DNA of 34,717 nucleotides from DATKCN01 sp035513175 (GCA_035513175.1 DATKCN010000262.1:1-34717); one strand, 5' to 3'; numbered from the stretch's first letter, positions 23,484 to 32,456 are shown. Notes: generated from the sequence alone by a model not told the origin. A program made the numbers and translations.

Positions 23484-24404
23484 TCACGACTCGTCATGGG
23501 GTCGCATCAGGAGCAGCGGAGCCCGCGCCTCGCTAAGGACGCTCTCTGCCACGGAACCGAATACGAGACGTCCGATCCCGCCCCGACCGTGAGTCGCCAT
23601 GGCAATCACATGCGCGTCGCGCTCCCCGGCAACCCGGAGAATTTCCTCGGCGACGCGACCATCGCGCACCTCCGTGGTGACGGAATATCCTCGCGCTGTG
23701 AGGAGCTCGCTTTGCTCCTGGAGGTACGCAACGGACTCGTCACGCGTGGCGTCCAGGTATTCGGCGATGAGACCGTACTCGAAGGACATGCCGGGCTCCA
23801 GCGCTCCCCCAGCGCGAAACACTGGCAACTCGATGACCCGCAGAAGATGGATCGACAGGTTGTCGCCAAGCACATCGAGCGCCTGGGTCAGGGCGTGCTC
23901 GCTGAACTCTGAACCATCGAGCGGAGCCAGGACGCGCTCGAATAGCGGGGTTTCGGGAGTCTGGCCTTCCTCCAGATAGCGAACGACGAGCACGGGGCAA
24001 CGAGCGTCATGGATGACGCGGGCCGCGACACTGCCGAGCAGAATGCGCCGGGCTCCGGTGCGCCCGTGGCTTGACATGACGACGACCGGGTTTTCGAGGG
24101 CCTCGATGACGGACCTGATCTCTATCGACGCGCTGCCGAGCTTCACGACGACATCGAACGAGACTCCGGACAGTGACTCACCGCTCCTGCGCAGATATTC
24201 TTCGCTTTCGGCCATCCAGCGATTCATCTCTTCGTCGATGGCAGGGGCGCGTGAAACCGACCATGTTCCGAATTCCAGAGGAATGTCGATAACCGAGACC
24301 AGAAGCAGCGACGCGTTCCGTCGCCTTGCCAGCGCCGCCGCCCATGGCAGCGCCTGCTCGGCGTTTTCGGACCCGTCCAACGGAACGACGATAGTCAGTG
24401 TCAT
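23484..24404 (-). CDS. Tandem-domain universal stress protein (UspA family)
   Basis: 306 residues from ATG 24404, preceded by GAGGA at 8 bases; ATG 24419 is also in frame. Two UspA domains lie in tandem: the first begins TIVVPLDGSENAEQALPWAA, the second RVLAPLDGSEFSEHALTQAL. Each has the ATP-binding G-x2-G-x9-G-S motif (SSHGRTGARRILLGSVAARV and THGRGGIGRLVFGSVAESV), so it is an ATP-binding type. USPs accumulate under starvation or respiratory and oxidative stress, but the exact role is unknown. It converges on nothing and is divergent from the CapA gene, across about 208 bases in which I see no clear promoter. Confidence 0.93.
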   Translation of the reverse strand: MTLTIVVPLDGSENAEQALPWAAALARRRNASLLLVSVIDIPLEFGTWSVSRAPAIDEEMNRWMAESEEYLRRSGESLSGVSFDVVVKLGSASIEIRSVIEALENPVVVMSSHGRTGARRILLGSVAARVIHDARCPVLVVRYLEEGQTPETPLFERVLAPLDGSEFSEHALTQALDVLGDNLSIHLLRVIELPVFRAGGALEPGMSFEYGLIAEYLDATRDESVAYLQEQSELLTARGYSVTTEVRDGRVAEEILRVAGERDAHVIAMATHGRGGIGRLVFGSVAESVLSEARAPLLLMRPHDES

Positions 24405-24612
24405 GCCTGCGTTCCTCATTCCAGCCTACTGGACGCCGCGATCGGGGCGTCCTTGTTCGACAGAATACTTCAGATTCGACTGTCGCACACGACCGACTCG
24501 CTCGCGGACAGCGACGCCCGAGCTACACGCCGGAGCCGTCCGCGACGTACACTTCAAGCATGCCTGCATGCTCCGTAAGGCGCTGATGCCAACCGACGTG
24601 AGGTGTCCATTC

Positions 24613-26421
24613 ATGCGTCGTTATGTGACGCGCCGTGCGTTCGTGAAGTCCATCGCTGGCGCCGCCGCCTGGCTCGTCGCGGCGTGCAGCGGTCCTGAGC
24701 CACAGCATCCCAGCAATCCTGGCGCGAGCCCCGCCGTGAACGCCGATCCGGCCGCGACTGCTACCCCGCCCCGTACGTCGCCGACGCCTGATCGCGCCGT
24801 GGGCGATGTCCCCGCCAGCACCGCGACGTCAGGCGCGGGCGCCGGCGCCGACTCCACCGCCACGACCCCTGCCGCGACGGCAACGCCGCGTCGCAGAGTT
24901 ACCGTGGCTGCGGACCCTGACCTGCCAGAGGCTCTCGTCCCCCGCGCGACTGAGATCCGCAACCAGCTTGCGCAGTCAATGGGAGGCGTGGTGGTTGACG
25001 GCGACGCGGACTTCATCGTCGCTGTCGCGGGGCAGAGCGTGTCGGCTGCCACGTCGCCTGTCCTGCCGGTGGACTATGCAGCGGTCGTCTCGCGCCGCCT
25101 GCTGGTCCGGGACGTCTCATTCGAAGACCTCGGCAAGATCTGGAATGGTTCGATCGGAGACTGGATTGATATCGGATCACCGGTGTCCCACGGCGTCGTG
25201 CGCTATAGCGTGCTTGGAACGACGGGATTGCTGGATCCCGCGCGCGTCGAGCGGGATGTCGCGTCGGTTGATGAGCTTGCGACTGCGCTGGAGACCGAAC
25301 GGGGCGGCATCGCGATCCTGCCGTTGGAAGACGTTGATTTCCGCTTCCGGACGCTGACCGTAGACGGCGTGAATCCGATCCGTCCTGGCGACGCCCGCAA
25401 CCCACTGCGGGTTGACTTCGAAGTTCGTCCCCGGTCCGGCGCCCCGGGGCAGGCGTTGCGGAGCATGGTCACATCGATGGCCGGAGATCCCGGACCCCAG
25501 CCAGTCTCGATGACCTGGGCAGGCGACATCATCCTGGGTCGCCTGGTGCATGTGAAGATGGTCTCGTACGGCGACTGGGCGGCGCCGTTTCGGACGATTC
25601 ATCCCGAGATCACCTGGGCAGATGTAACGATCTCGAACCTCGAGTGCGCGATCTCAGACAGCTACACGACACCAACAAGCCCGACCACGTTCGACTTCAA
25701 GACCGACACACCCGCCATTGCCGGGCTGCAGCTGGCACAGATCGAGATACTCAGCCGCGCCAACAATCACTCGTTCAACTTCGGACCCATCGGCATGCGT
25801 GACACGACGGCCGTGCTAGAGCAGGCGGGCATCCTGCACTTCGGCATGGGGGAAGACATCCACGAGTCACGCAGGGCCACGGTCATTGAGCGGGGCGGAA
25901 CGACGTACGCCTTTCTGGGATACAACGGCATCAGCGACGCCTGGGACGGCGCCGGAGAAGGCTCTCCCGGCACTAACCCGATGCTTGACTGGCTCGTCGT
26001 CGAGGATGTCTACCGTGAAGTGGAACGAGGTCACGTTGTCATCCCCTTCTTCCACTGGGGCACAGAGTACGTGTACGACCCGACGGAGCAGCAGCGCTAC
26101 TTCGCGCACGTCGCGATACAGTCGGGCGCGGCGATGGTGATGGGTTCTCATCCGCACTGGGTGCAGGGCGTCGAGACGTACCTTGGGAAGCCGATCGTCT
26201 ACTCGCTAGGCAACTTCGTATTCGACCAAGAGTGGTCGCGCCAGACAAAGGAAGGCATGATCGCCCACGTGTGGATGAAGGGCGGAAAGCCGCTGTCGAT
26301 TGACCTCGTGCCGATCCTGATCGAGGATCATCATAAGCCGCGTCGCATGGCGAACTGGGAGGCGTGGCCGGTGCTCGAAGAGATCTGGGCAGCGAGCGAC
26401 CGCATCATCGCCAATCCGTAG
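24613..26421 (+). CDS. Tat-exported lipoprotein with PBP-like and CapA (metallophosphatase-like) domains
   Basis: 602 residues from ATG 24613, with GAGGTG about 8 bases upstream; the frame is open 200 codons further back, antisense to the stress-protein gene, which I reject. Residues 1-25 hold the twin-arginine motif TRRAFVK and lipobox LVAAC (C25), so a folded lipoprotein is exported. Residues 26-95 are an Ala/Thr/Pro linker. Residues 96-275 resemble a phosphate-type periplasmic binding domain (VSFEDLGKIWNGSIGDWIDI). Residues 298-600 are the CapA/PGA_cap domain: SMTWAGDIILGRLV, TISNLECAIS, LSRANNHSFNFGPIGM, IPFFHWGTEY and GSHPHWVQGVETYLGKPIVY. CapA-like proteins act in poly-gamma-glutamate capsule export or cell-surface phosphoesterase roles; no capBC genes are nearby, so polyglutamate is unproven. 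Confidence 0.9.
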   Translation: MRRYVTRRAFVKSIAGAAAWLVAACSGPEPQHPSNPGASPAVNADPAATATPPRTSPTPDRAVGDVPASTATSGAGAGADSTATTPAATATPRRRVTVAADPDLPEALVPRATEIRNQLAQSMGGVVVDGDADFIVAVAGQSVSAATSPVLPVDYAAVVSRRLLVRDVSFEDLGKIWNGSIGDWIDIGSPVSHGVVRYSVLGTTGLLDPARVERDVASVDELATALETERGGIAILPLEDVDFRFRTLTVDGVNPIRPGDARNPLRVDFEVRPRSGAPGQALRSMVTSMAGDPGPQPVSMTWAGDIILGRLVHVKMVSYGDWAAPFRTIHPEITWADVTISNLECAISDSYTTPTSPTTFDFKTDTPAIAGLQLAQIEILSRANNHSFNFGPIGMRDTTAVLEQAGILHFGMGEDIHESRRATVIERGGTTYAFLGYNGISDAWDGAGEGSPGTNPMLDWLVVEDVYREVERGHVVIPFFHWGTEYVYDPTEQQRYFAHVAIQSGAAMVMGSHPHWVQGVETYLGKPIVYSLGNFVFDQEWSRQTKEGMIAHVWMKGGKPLSIDLVPILIEDHHKPRRMANWEAWPVLEEIWAASDRIIANP

Positions 26422-26446
26422 GCTGCCTGGCGTCGCGCGGCAGCCT
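26420..26446 (+). terminator. Hairpin after the CapA gene, terminator-like
   Basis: AGGCTGCC (26420-26427) and GGCAGCCT (26439-26446) form a perfect 8-bp stem with an 11-base loop, beginning inside the stop codon. No T-run follows, so intrinsic termination is uncertain. Confidence 0.35.
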
Positions 26447-26583
26447 GGGATCGAGCCTGCCAACATCCGCGGCATTGTTCGGGCGTGACAGGCGAGGCGT
26501 CCGTATATTGTCTCGGAGCCCGCCCGCCATCTGAACGCTGGAGCACCCTGGCACGAACCGGCCGGCGTTCGCGTATCCAGCGA

Positions 26584-26602
26584 TGTGACATAATTATCAA
26601 CA
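26584..26602 (+). promoter_or_regulatory. AT-rich imperfect dyad upstream of fdhA (possible Crp/Fnr-type site or -10)
   Basis: TGTGA (26584-26588), eight AT-rich bases, TCAACA (26597-26602), with CATAAT at 26589-26594. It is the only AT-rich patch in the 335-base gap before fdhA. It resembles a Crp/Fnr-family half-site pair, or the CATAAT may be a -10; neither is well supported. Otherwise the gap holds nothing I recognise. Confidence 0.22.
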
Positions 26603-26756
26603 GTTAGGCTCGTCTCGATGCGGGGCGCGGTCTCGGCCCCAGTTGAGGCGCGGTCTGGCGGCAGGGAGCGACTGCGAGTATCCTGATTCTGGGGCGATCC
26701 CCAAGCCAGAGAGAGGCGCTCGTCGCCGACGAGCCCGCTGGCAGAAAGGAAGACCA

Positions 26757-28700
26757 ATGCCGAGGAACTACACACGTCTCACGCAGCCGCTCGTTCGGGA
26801 TGATGGCGCGTTGAGACCGGCGTCATGGGATGAGGCGCTCGACCGCGCGGCTGACGGATTTCGGCGCGTCGTGGATCAGCACGGCCCAACCGCGTTCGGT
26901 CTGTTCTCGTGCTCGAAGGCAACGAACGAGGTGAACTATCTGGCACAGAAGTTCACCCGCCAGGTGATCGGTTCCAACAACGTCGACTCCTGCAACCGCA
27001 CTTGACACGCTCCAAGCGTCGTCGGTCTGACGACAGTGTTCGGAGCGGGCGGGGGCACCAGCTCATATCAAGAAGTGGAAGACACGGACCTGGTGATTCT
27101 GTGGGGATCGAACGCGCGTGAGACGCACCCGATCTTTTTTCATCACGTCCTCAAGGCGATGCGTCGCGGCGCGCGGCTCTACGTAATCGATCCCCGGCGC
27201 ACATCGTCGGCGCAATGGGCTGACGGTTGGCTGGGACTGGATGTCGGCACGGATATCGCGCTGGCAAACGCGATAGGCCGCGAGATCATCGCCGAAGGAC
27301 TGTACAACCGCGCGTTCATCGAGCATTCAACCGTCGACTTCGAGGCGTATCAAGCGAGCGTCGAGCCGTATACGCGTGAATACGCGGAAGGGGTAACTCG
27401 CGTTTCGGCCGACCTGATTCGCGAGCTCGCGCACGCGTACGCGCGAGCAGACCGCGCGCAGCTGTGCTGGACGCTCGGGATCACCGAGCACCATAACGCG
27501 GTCGACAATGTACTGGCGCTCATCAATCTCGCGTTACTGACCGGACACGTCGGGCGGTATGGATCCGGGCTGAACCCACTGCGCGGGCAGAACAACGTAC
27601 AGGGCGGCGGGGACATGGGCTCGATCCCCAACCGATTGCCGGGCGGCAACGATGTGGAGATCGACGCGCAGCGCGAGCCGTTCGAACGCGCGTGGGGCGT
27701 AAAGATTCCGCCGAGGCGGGGCATGCACCTGAGCGAGATGTTCGAGGCGATGGAGCATGGCGGCGTGCGCTCGCTATATGTGGTTGGGGAGAATCCCGCT
27801 CAGTCAGAGGCGGATGTAAAGCACGCCATCCACCTGATGAAGGGGCTGGACCATCTGGTCGTGCAGGACATCGTCCACACCAGGACTGCCGAACTGGCGC
27901 ATGTCGTCCTGCCGTCGTCTGCCTCGTGGTGCGAGTCGGACGGCACCGTGACCAGCTCCGAGCGCCGGGTTCAGCGCGTGCGCAAGGCTGTCGAAGCGCC
28001 ATCCGGCGCGATGGACGACACGTGGATTCTCGCCGAGCTGGCGTGTCGCCTGGGCCATGACTGGGGCAACCCGACCGCGAAAGATATCTGGGACGAGATA
28101 CGTTCGCTGTCGTCCTGGCACCGTGGCATGACCTACGCGCGGCTGGAAGCGCTGGACGGCCTGCACTGGCCATGCCCGGGCGAGGAACATCCCGGCAGCC
28201 CCTACCTGCATGGCAGGCTGTGGGAAGATCCGATCGAGGGCGCGCCCGCTCCCTTCCATGCAGTCGAACATGCTGCGCCGGTCGATACGCTGACCGACGA
28301 ATACCCGATTCGTTTAACGACGGGGCGGCGCCTCGAGTCGTTCAACACCGGTGTGCAGACCGGCGGTTATACGTCGCCGCTGCGGCGCGGCGAATCGATC
28401 GACCTGCACCCGGAGGATGGCAAGCGACTCAATATGGTGGCTGGTGAGATGGTTCGCATCGTGTCGCGGCGAGGCGAGATCGAGGCGCCAGTGCGCTTCG
28501 ACCTGACGCTGCGGCCGGGGCTGGCCTTCATGACGTTACACTTTCAGGACGACATCGAGACCAACGTCCTGACGATCAACGCGACCGATCCGAAGTCTGG
28601 CACAGCGGAGTTCAAAGCGACCGCGATCCGCGTCGAAAAGCTGCCCGTGGCCGACAAGCGGGAGCTCGTCGCGGCTGGCGCGCTACGCCTGGAGCGTTGA
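26757..28700 (+). CDS. fdhA: Formate dehydrogenase catalytic subunit, selenocysteine-containing, lacking its N-terminal [4Fe-4S] domain
   Basis: 647 residues with UGA at 27003-27005 read as Sec83. ATG 26757 follows AAAGGAAG. Around the UGA the frame reads NVDSCNRT-U-HAPSVVGLTT, the exact place where molybdenum/tungsten formate dehydrogenases carry Sec or Cys; the next His (H84) matches the catalytic His after Sec140 in E. coli FdhF. The sequence continues without break through FGAGGGTSSYQEVEDTDLV, LWGSNARETHPIFFHHVL, NPLRGQNNVQGGGDMGSIPN (active-site Arg) and TGRRLESFNTG in the C-terminal dinucleotide-binding domain. The usual N-terminal CxxCxxxC [4Fe-4S] domain is absent: the protein starts directly at RLTQPLVRDDGALRPASWDEA. 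That domain is found in the gene at 30590. It oxidises formate to CO2, here probably passing electrons to NAD+ through the next two subunits. Confidence 0.93.
27003..27047 (+). promoter_or_regulatory. Bacterial SECIS element with the Sec UGA codon
   Basis: Directly after UGA, the outer stem CGCTCC (27008-27013) pairs with GGAGCG (27042-27047), and the apical stem GTCGTC (27018-27023) pairs with GACGAC (27029-27034) around the loop GGTCT (27024-27028). There are 18 bases between UGA and the GG of the loop, the same as I recall for E. coli fdhF, whose loop is also GGUCU. It should bind SelB charged with Sec-tRNA. Confidence 0.92.
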
Positions 28701-30593
28701 GTGGATATCCGTCTCATTCCTGGAGCAGTCCCCAGTCAGATCGAGCGCGACGCGCTCGACGCGTTGATCGGACCGCCCGCGAGCGACTGGCAGGGCAACG
28801 GGCGCGCGAACGCGTTCGAGGAGATCGTTTCAGAGAGCGGTCATGACGCCAGGAGCCAGCGGCGCCTGCTCCTGCCAGCGCTGCATGCCATGCAGAACAC
28901 GGTTGGCTATCTCACTCCCGGCGGGATCAACTACGTCTGCCAGCGGCTCAGCGTGCCCCCGGCCGACGCGTATGGGGTAGCGAGCTTCTACGCGCTATTT
29001 GCGCTCGAGGAGCGCCCGCCAATCGTGGCGCACGTCTGTGACGACATCGCCTGCCGCTTACGGGGCGGGCGGGAGCTTTGCGCGGAGCTTGAACGGCGCA
29101 TCGGTCCGGCCGGGACGTCGACAAGCGATGGCTCCGCCACCTGGCTGCCGAGCCCGTGCCTCGGCTTGTGCGAGCACGCGCCAGCGGCGCTGATTCAACG
29201 CGCGGGGGCTGGTGTCACCGACTCGTCTCATGCCGGCGTCACGATCGATGAGGTTCTGGGCGCCTTGAGCGCGTCCGCGCCAACCGTAACGGCACGGAAC
29301 GTGAATGATGTCGCGGGTTCGGTTCCTCAGGCGCTTGACGCAGGGTCCGGCGATCTGCGGCTACTGCGGCGCGCGGGTCGCGTCGATCCAACGAGCATCG
29401 ACGCCTACCGGGCCAGCGGCGGTTTCGAGGCATTGCGCGAGGCGTTCCGCATCGGACCGCACGGCGTCATCCGCGAGACCCAGGCATCCCGGCTGCTGGG
29501 ACGTGGCGGCGCGGCCTTCCCCGCGGGTCGCAAGCTTGAAGATGTCGCGCGAGCCCCGGTGCGGCCACATTACATCGTCTGCAACGCAGACGAGTCGGAG
29601 CCGGGCACGTTCAAGGATCGCGTGCTGATGGAAGTAGATCCCTTCGCCATCGTGGAAGGCATGACCATCGCTGGCTATGCTGCCGGGTGCGAGCGTGGCT
29701 ACCTGTACATTCGCGGAGAATACCCGCTTGCGACGCGCATGCTGACCAACGCGATTGACAGCGCCCGGCAGCGCGGCTTCCTCGGCGAAAACATAATGGG
29801 CGAGCGAGTCGAATTCGATATCGAGCTGCGGGTAGGAGCGGGAGCGTACATCTGCGGCGAGGAAACGGCACTGTTCGAGTCGATCGAGGGGAAGCGTGGG
29901 GAGCCCCGCAACAAGCCGCCATTCCCGACTATGGTAGGGCTGTTTGGCAAGCCGACACTTGTCAACAATGTCGAGACACTCGTCAACCTGCAGCAGATCG
30001 TGCTGGAAGGCGGCGAGGCGTTCGCGTCCAGCGGCACGGAAGGGTCGACGGGTCCCAAGCTGTTCTGCCTGTCAGGCGCGGTGCGCCGCCCGGGAATCTA
30101 CGAAGTCACGTTCGGCGCGACGTTGCGCGAGCTGATTGAGCTGGCAGGAGGACTGCCGGAGGGCCGTGCGCTGCAGGCTGTGCTCCTGGGAGGCGCCGCT
30201 GGGACGTTCGTGACCGAGGCGGACCTCGACGTTCCGCTGACGTTCGAGGGCACGCGCGCGATTGGCGCGTCGCTCGGGTCCGGCGTCATCATGGTCTTCG
30301 ATGATACGGTTGACATGGTGGATATCGTGCTGCGGATTGCCTCGTTCTTCCGGGACGAGTCGTGCGGGCAGTGTGTTCCGTGCCGCGTCGGCACCGTGCG
30401 TCAGGAGGAAGCGCTACACCGCCTGGCGAACGGCCGCGCCCTTGGCTCAGCGTCCGATGACATACGGCGTATTGACGATCTGGCGCTGGTCATGCGGGAC
30501 GCCTCCATCTGCGGGCTGGGGCACACGGCCGCGAACGCCGTCCAATCAGCCATTCGCACGTTGCACATCTTCGACGATCGGAATACTCAATGA
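28701..30593 (+). CDS. NADH dehydrogenase-like NuoE-NuoF fusion, diaphorase subunit of formate dehydrogenase
   Basis: 630 residues; GTG 28701 follows the fdhA stop with no gap. Residues 1-190 are a NuoE thioredoxin-like [2Fe-2S] domain with C113/C118 (HVCDDIACR) and C153/C157 (SPCLGLCEH). Residues 215-630 are NuoF: the NAD/FMN-binding LLGRGGAAFPAGRKLEDV and IVCNADESEPGTFKDRVLME, the FMN loop GAGAYICGEETALFESIEGK, and the [4Fe-4S] cysteines in ESCGQCVPCRVGT plus the later ICGLGHTAANAV. It should exchange electrons between NAD+ and the iron-sulfur chain. Separate FdsG and FdsB proteins do this in other NAD-dependent formate dehydrogenases; here they are one chain. A bifurcating partner is not evident. 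Confidence 0.93.
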   Translation: MDIRLIPGAVPSQIERDALDALIGPPASDWQGNGRANAFEEIVSESGHDARSQRRLLLPALHAMQNTVGYLTPGGINYVCQRLSVPPADAYGVASFYALFALEERPPIVAHVCDDIACRLRGGRELCAELERRIGPAGTSTSDGSATWLPSPCLGLCEHAPAALIQRAGAGVTDSSHAGVTIDEVLGALSASAPTVTARNVNDVAGSVPQALDAGSGDLRLLRRAGRVDPTSIDAYRASGGFEALREAFRIGPHGVIRETQASRLLGRGGAAFPAGRKLEDVARAPVRPHYIVCNADESEPGTFKDRVLMEVDPFAIVEGMTIAGYAAGCERGYLYIRGEYPLATRMLTNAIDSARQRGFLGENIMGERVEFDIELRVGAGAYICGEETALFESIEGKRGEPRNKPPFPTMVGLFGKPTLVNNVETLVNLQQIVLEGGEAFASSGTEGSTGPKLFCLSGAVRRPGIYEVTFGATLRELIELAGGLPEGRALQAVLLGGAAGTFVTEADLDVPLTFEGTRAIGASLGSGVIMVFDDTVDMVDIVLRIASFFRDESCGQCVPCRVGTVRQEEALHRLANGRALGSASDDIRRIDDLALVMRDASICGLGHTAANAVQSAIRTLHIFDDRNTQ

Positions 30594-31567
30594 ACGCGCC
30601 ACTCACGCTCCACCGCACACGACCCAGACGCGCCGTCGAATTGACGATCGACGATCAGGCGGTCAGCGTGCCCGAGGGAACGACTATTCTCGACGCGGCG
30701 CGGACGCTCGGCATCGACACACCGACGCTGTGCTACCTGCCAACGCTCACACCAGTGAACGCGTGCCGTGTCTGCGTCGTCGAAGTCGAGGGGGCGCGCA
30801 CACTCGTTCCGGCGTGCGCCCGAGCCGTCGAGCCGGGCATGGCCGTGCGAACCGACAGCGAGCGGGTGCGGCACAGCCGCAAGCTCGTGATGGAGCTGCT
30901 GGCGTCTTCGGTGGATCTCGAGTACGCGCCGGACGCGCAGCGTTACATTGGAGACTATCAGGCGCGCCCCGAGCGGTTCGGCGCCTCCGCGCCTCCTGCT
31001 GCTTCCGCCGAGCGCGATCACGCGCACGCGGGCCACCATCACCTGTCGGTTGATGGCTTCGCCGCCACGGTCGCGCAGCCCGTCAAGATCGACAATGGTC
31101 TGTACATCCGCGACTACGCCCGATGCATCCTTTGCTACAAGTGCGTTGAGGCGTGCGGAGAGGACGCACAGAACACGTTTGCCATTACCGCGGCGGGGAG
31201 AGGATTCGACGCGAGGATCTCGACCGAGTTCGCCACGCCGCTGCCCGACTCCGCGTGCGTCTACTGCGGCAACTGCATCGGCGTGTGTCCGACCGGCGCG
31301 TTGATGTTCACGACCGAATACGAAATGCGCCAGAACGGAACGTGGCAGGAGGAGCGGCAGACGCGCACAGACACCATCTGCCCGTATTGCGGCGTCGGCT
31401 GCACGTTACAGCTGCACGTCCAGGACAATCGCATCGTTAAGGTCACGTCTCCGATGGACCACGACGTTACCTACGGACACCTGTGCATCAAAGGCCGATT
31501 CGGCTGGCAGTCCGTCCAGAACTTCGCGGACACGGACGGTGACGGTCCGGACCCGCGCGATGGCTGA
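30590..31567 (+). CDS. NuoG-like iron-sulfur subunit carrying the detached FdhA [4Fe-4S] domain
   Basis: 325 residues; ATG overlaps the previous stop (ATGA). Domains in order: a [2Fe-2S] ferredoxin (C48, C59, C62, C76; LCYLPTLTPVNACRVCVVEV); a segment where NuoG normally has the His-Cys3 cluster but no cysteine is present, followed by a His-rich stretch at 143-151; a 2x[4Fe-4S] ferredoxin (C179-C189 in ARCILCYKCVEACGED, C223-C233 in CVYCGNCIGVCPTGAL); and a molybdopterin-oxidoreductase Fe4S4 domain (C264, C267, C271 in TICPYCGVGC, C299 in GHLCIKGRFGW). The chain stops about 25 residues after that, exactly where FdhA at 26757 takes up the family alignment. It should wire the FdhA active site to the NuoEF diaphorase. 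Confidence 0.92.
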   Translation: MNAPLTLHRTRPRRAVELTIDDQAVSVPEGTTILDAARTLGIDTPTLCYLPTLTPVNACRVCVVEVEGARTLVPACARAVEPGMAVRTDSERVRHSRKLVMELLASSVDLEYAPDAQRYIGDYQARPERFGASAPPAASAERDHAHAGHHHLSVDGFAATVAQPVKIDNGLYIRDYARCILCYKCVEACGEDAQNTFAITAAGRGFDARISTEFATPLPDSACVYCGNCIGVCPTGALMFTTEYEMRQNGTWQEERQTRTDTICPYCGVGCTLQLHVQDNRIVKVTSPMDHDVTYGHLCIKGRFGWQSVQNFADTDGDGPDPRDG

Positions 31568-32456
31568 CCGCCCCGCGCACGTGGACTGCGCCGTGACCCG
31601 CGTGCGGCCCGCGGAGCGGGTCGAAGACCGGGATCGACTTGCAGTCGAGGAGCCGTTGGAAATCCGCCTGGTCTGGCGCGACGGCCGGCACTCCCGACGT
31701 GACAGCATCGCCGTTACGATGCGCACACCGGGCGCTGACTTCGAGCTAGCGATCGGCTTTCTGTATGGTGAAGGCATCATTCGCAGCCGCGACGACTTTG
31801 TTGACGTCGCCTATTGCGTCGAAGACGATGGACCGCAGACATTCAACATCGTTACCGTCACGCTCAGCCCCGAAACGGGGTTCGATCTCTCTCGCCTGAG
31901 CCGTCACTTCTACACGACGTCGAGCTGTGGCGTATGTGGCAAGGCGACATTGGAAGCGCTTGACATTCTAGGATGCGATCCCCTTCCGGACGGAGCCGCT
32001 GTCGCGGCCAACACGATCAGCGGCCTGCCGGAGTTGTTGTTCACGGCACAGGCGTCGTTTCATCGCACCGGCGGGTTGCACGCGGCGGGACTCTTCTCGC
32101 TCGATGGCTCGTTACTCTGCTCGCGGGAGGATGTCGGACGACACAACGCGCTGGACAAGGTGATCGGGGAGCGTGTCATGGCAGGCGATGAGGTCATGAG
32201 CCGCTCGATTGTGATGCTGAGCGGGCGCGCCAGCTTCGAGCTGTTGCAGAAGTCCTTGATGGCTCGCATCCCGATCGTGGCGGCGGTCGGCGCGCCGTCC
32301 AGTCTGGCGGTCGACCTCGCGCGTTCGTTCAACATTACACTCGCGGGCTTCGTTCGTCCCGATGGGTTCAATCTGTATTCCGGGAACGAGCGAGTACTGT
32401 TTGGACCCAGCGCTGCTCTCACTGGGGACGCTGAAGACGTCGTTTCGACGCGATAG
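31560..32456 (+). CDS. fdhD: Formate dehydrogenase accessory sulfurtransferase FdhD
   Basis: 298 residues from ATG 31560, overlapping the previous gene by 8 bases; GTG 31539 is an alternative. FdhD takes sulfur from IscS and delivers it to the bis-MGD cofactor of formate dehydrogenase; without it FDH is inactive. The CxxC sulfur-transfer loop is in TTSSCGVCGKATLEAL, and FHRTGGLHAAGLF, CSREDVGRHNALDKVIG and MLSGRASFELLQK are family hallmarks. Its place at the end of the operon supports the assignment of the upstream genes as a real molybdenum or tungsten formate dehydrogenase. Confidence 0.95.
   Translation: MADRPAHVDCAVTRVRPAERVEDRDRLAVEEPLEIRLVWRDGRHSRRDSIAVTMRTPGADFELAIGFLYGEGIIRSRDDFVDVAYCVEDDGPQTFNIVTVTLSPETGFDLSRLSRHFYTTSSCGVCGKATLEALDILGCDPLPDGAAVAANTISGLPELLFTAQASFHRTGGLHAAGLFSLDGSLLCSREDVGRHNALDKVIGERVMAGDEVMSRSIVMLSGRASFELLQKSLMARIPIVAAVGAPSSLAVDLARSFNITLAGFVRPDGFNLYSGNERVLFGPSAALTGDAEDVVSTR

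Noticed and set aside
24013..24612. 200-codon N-terminal extension of the CapA-like gene
   Set aside because: It is antisense to the universal stress protein; the Tat/lipobox signal and the Shine-Dalgarno place the start at 24613.
27003..27005. Premature stop splitting fdhA, i.e. a pseudogene
   Set aside because: The UGA sits at the Sec/Cys active-site position, the frame continues in register, and a SECIS hairpin follows directly.
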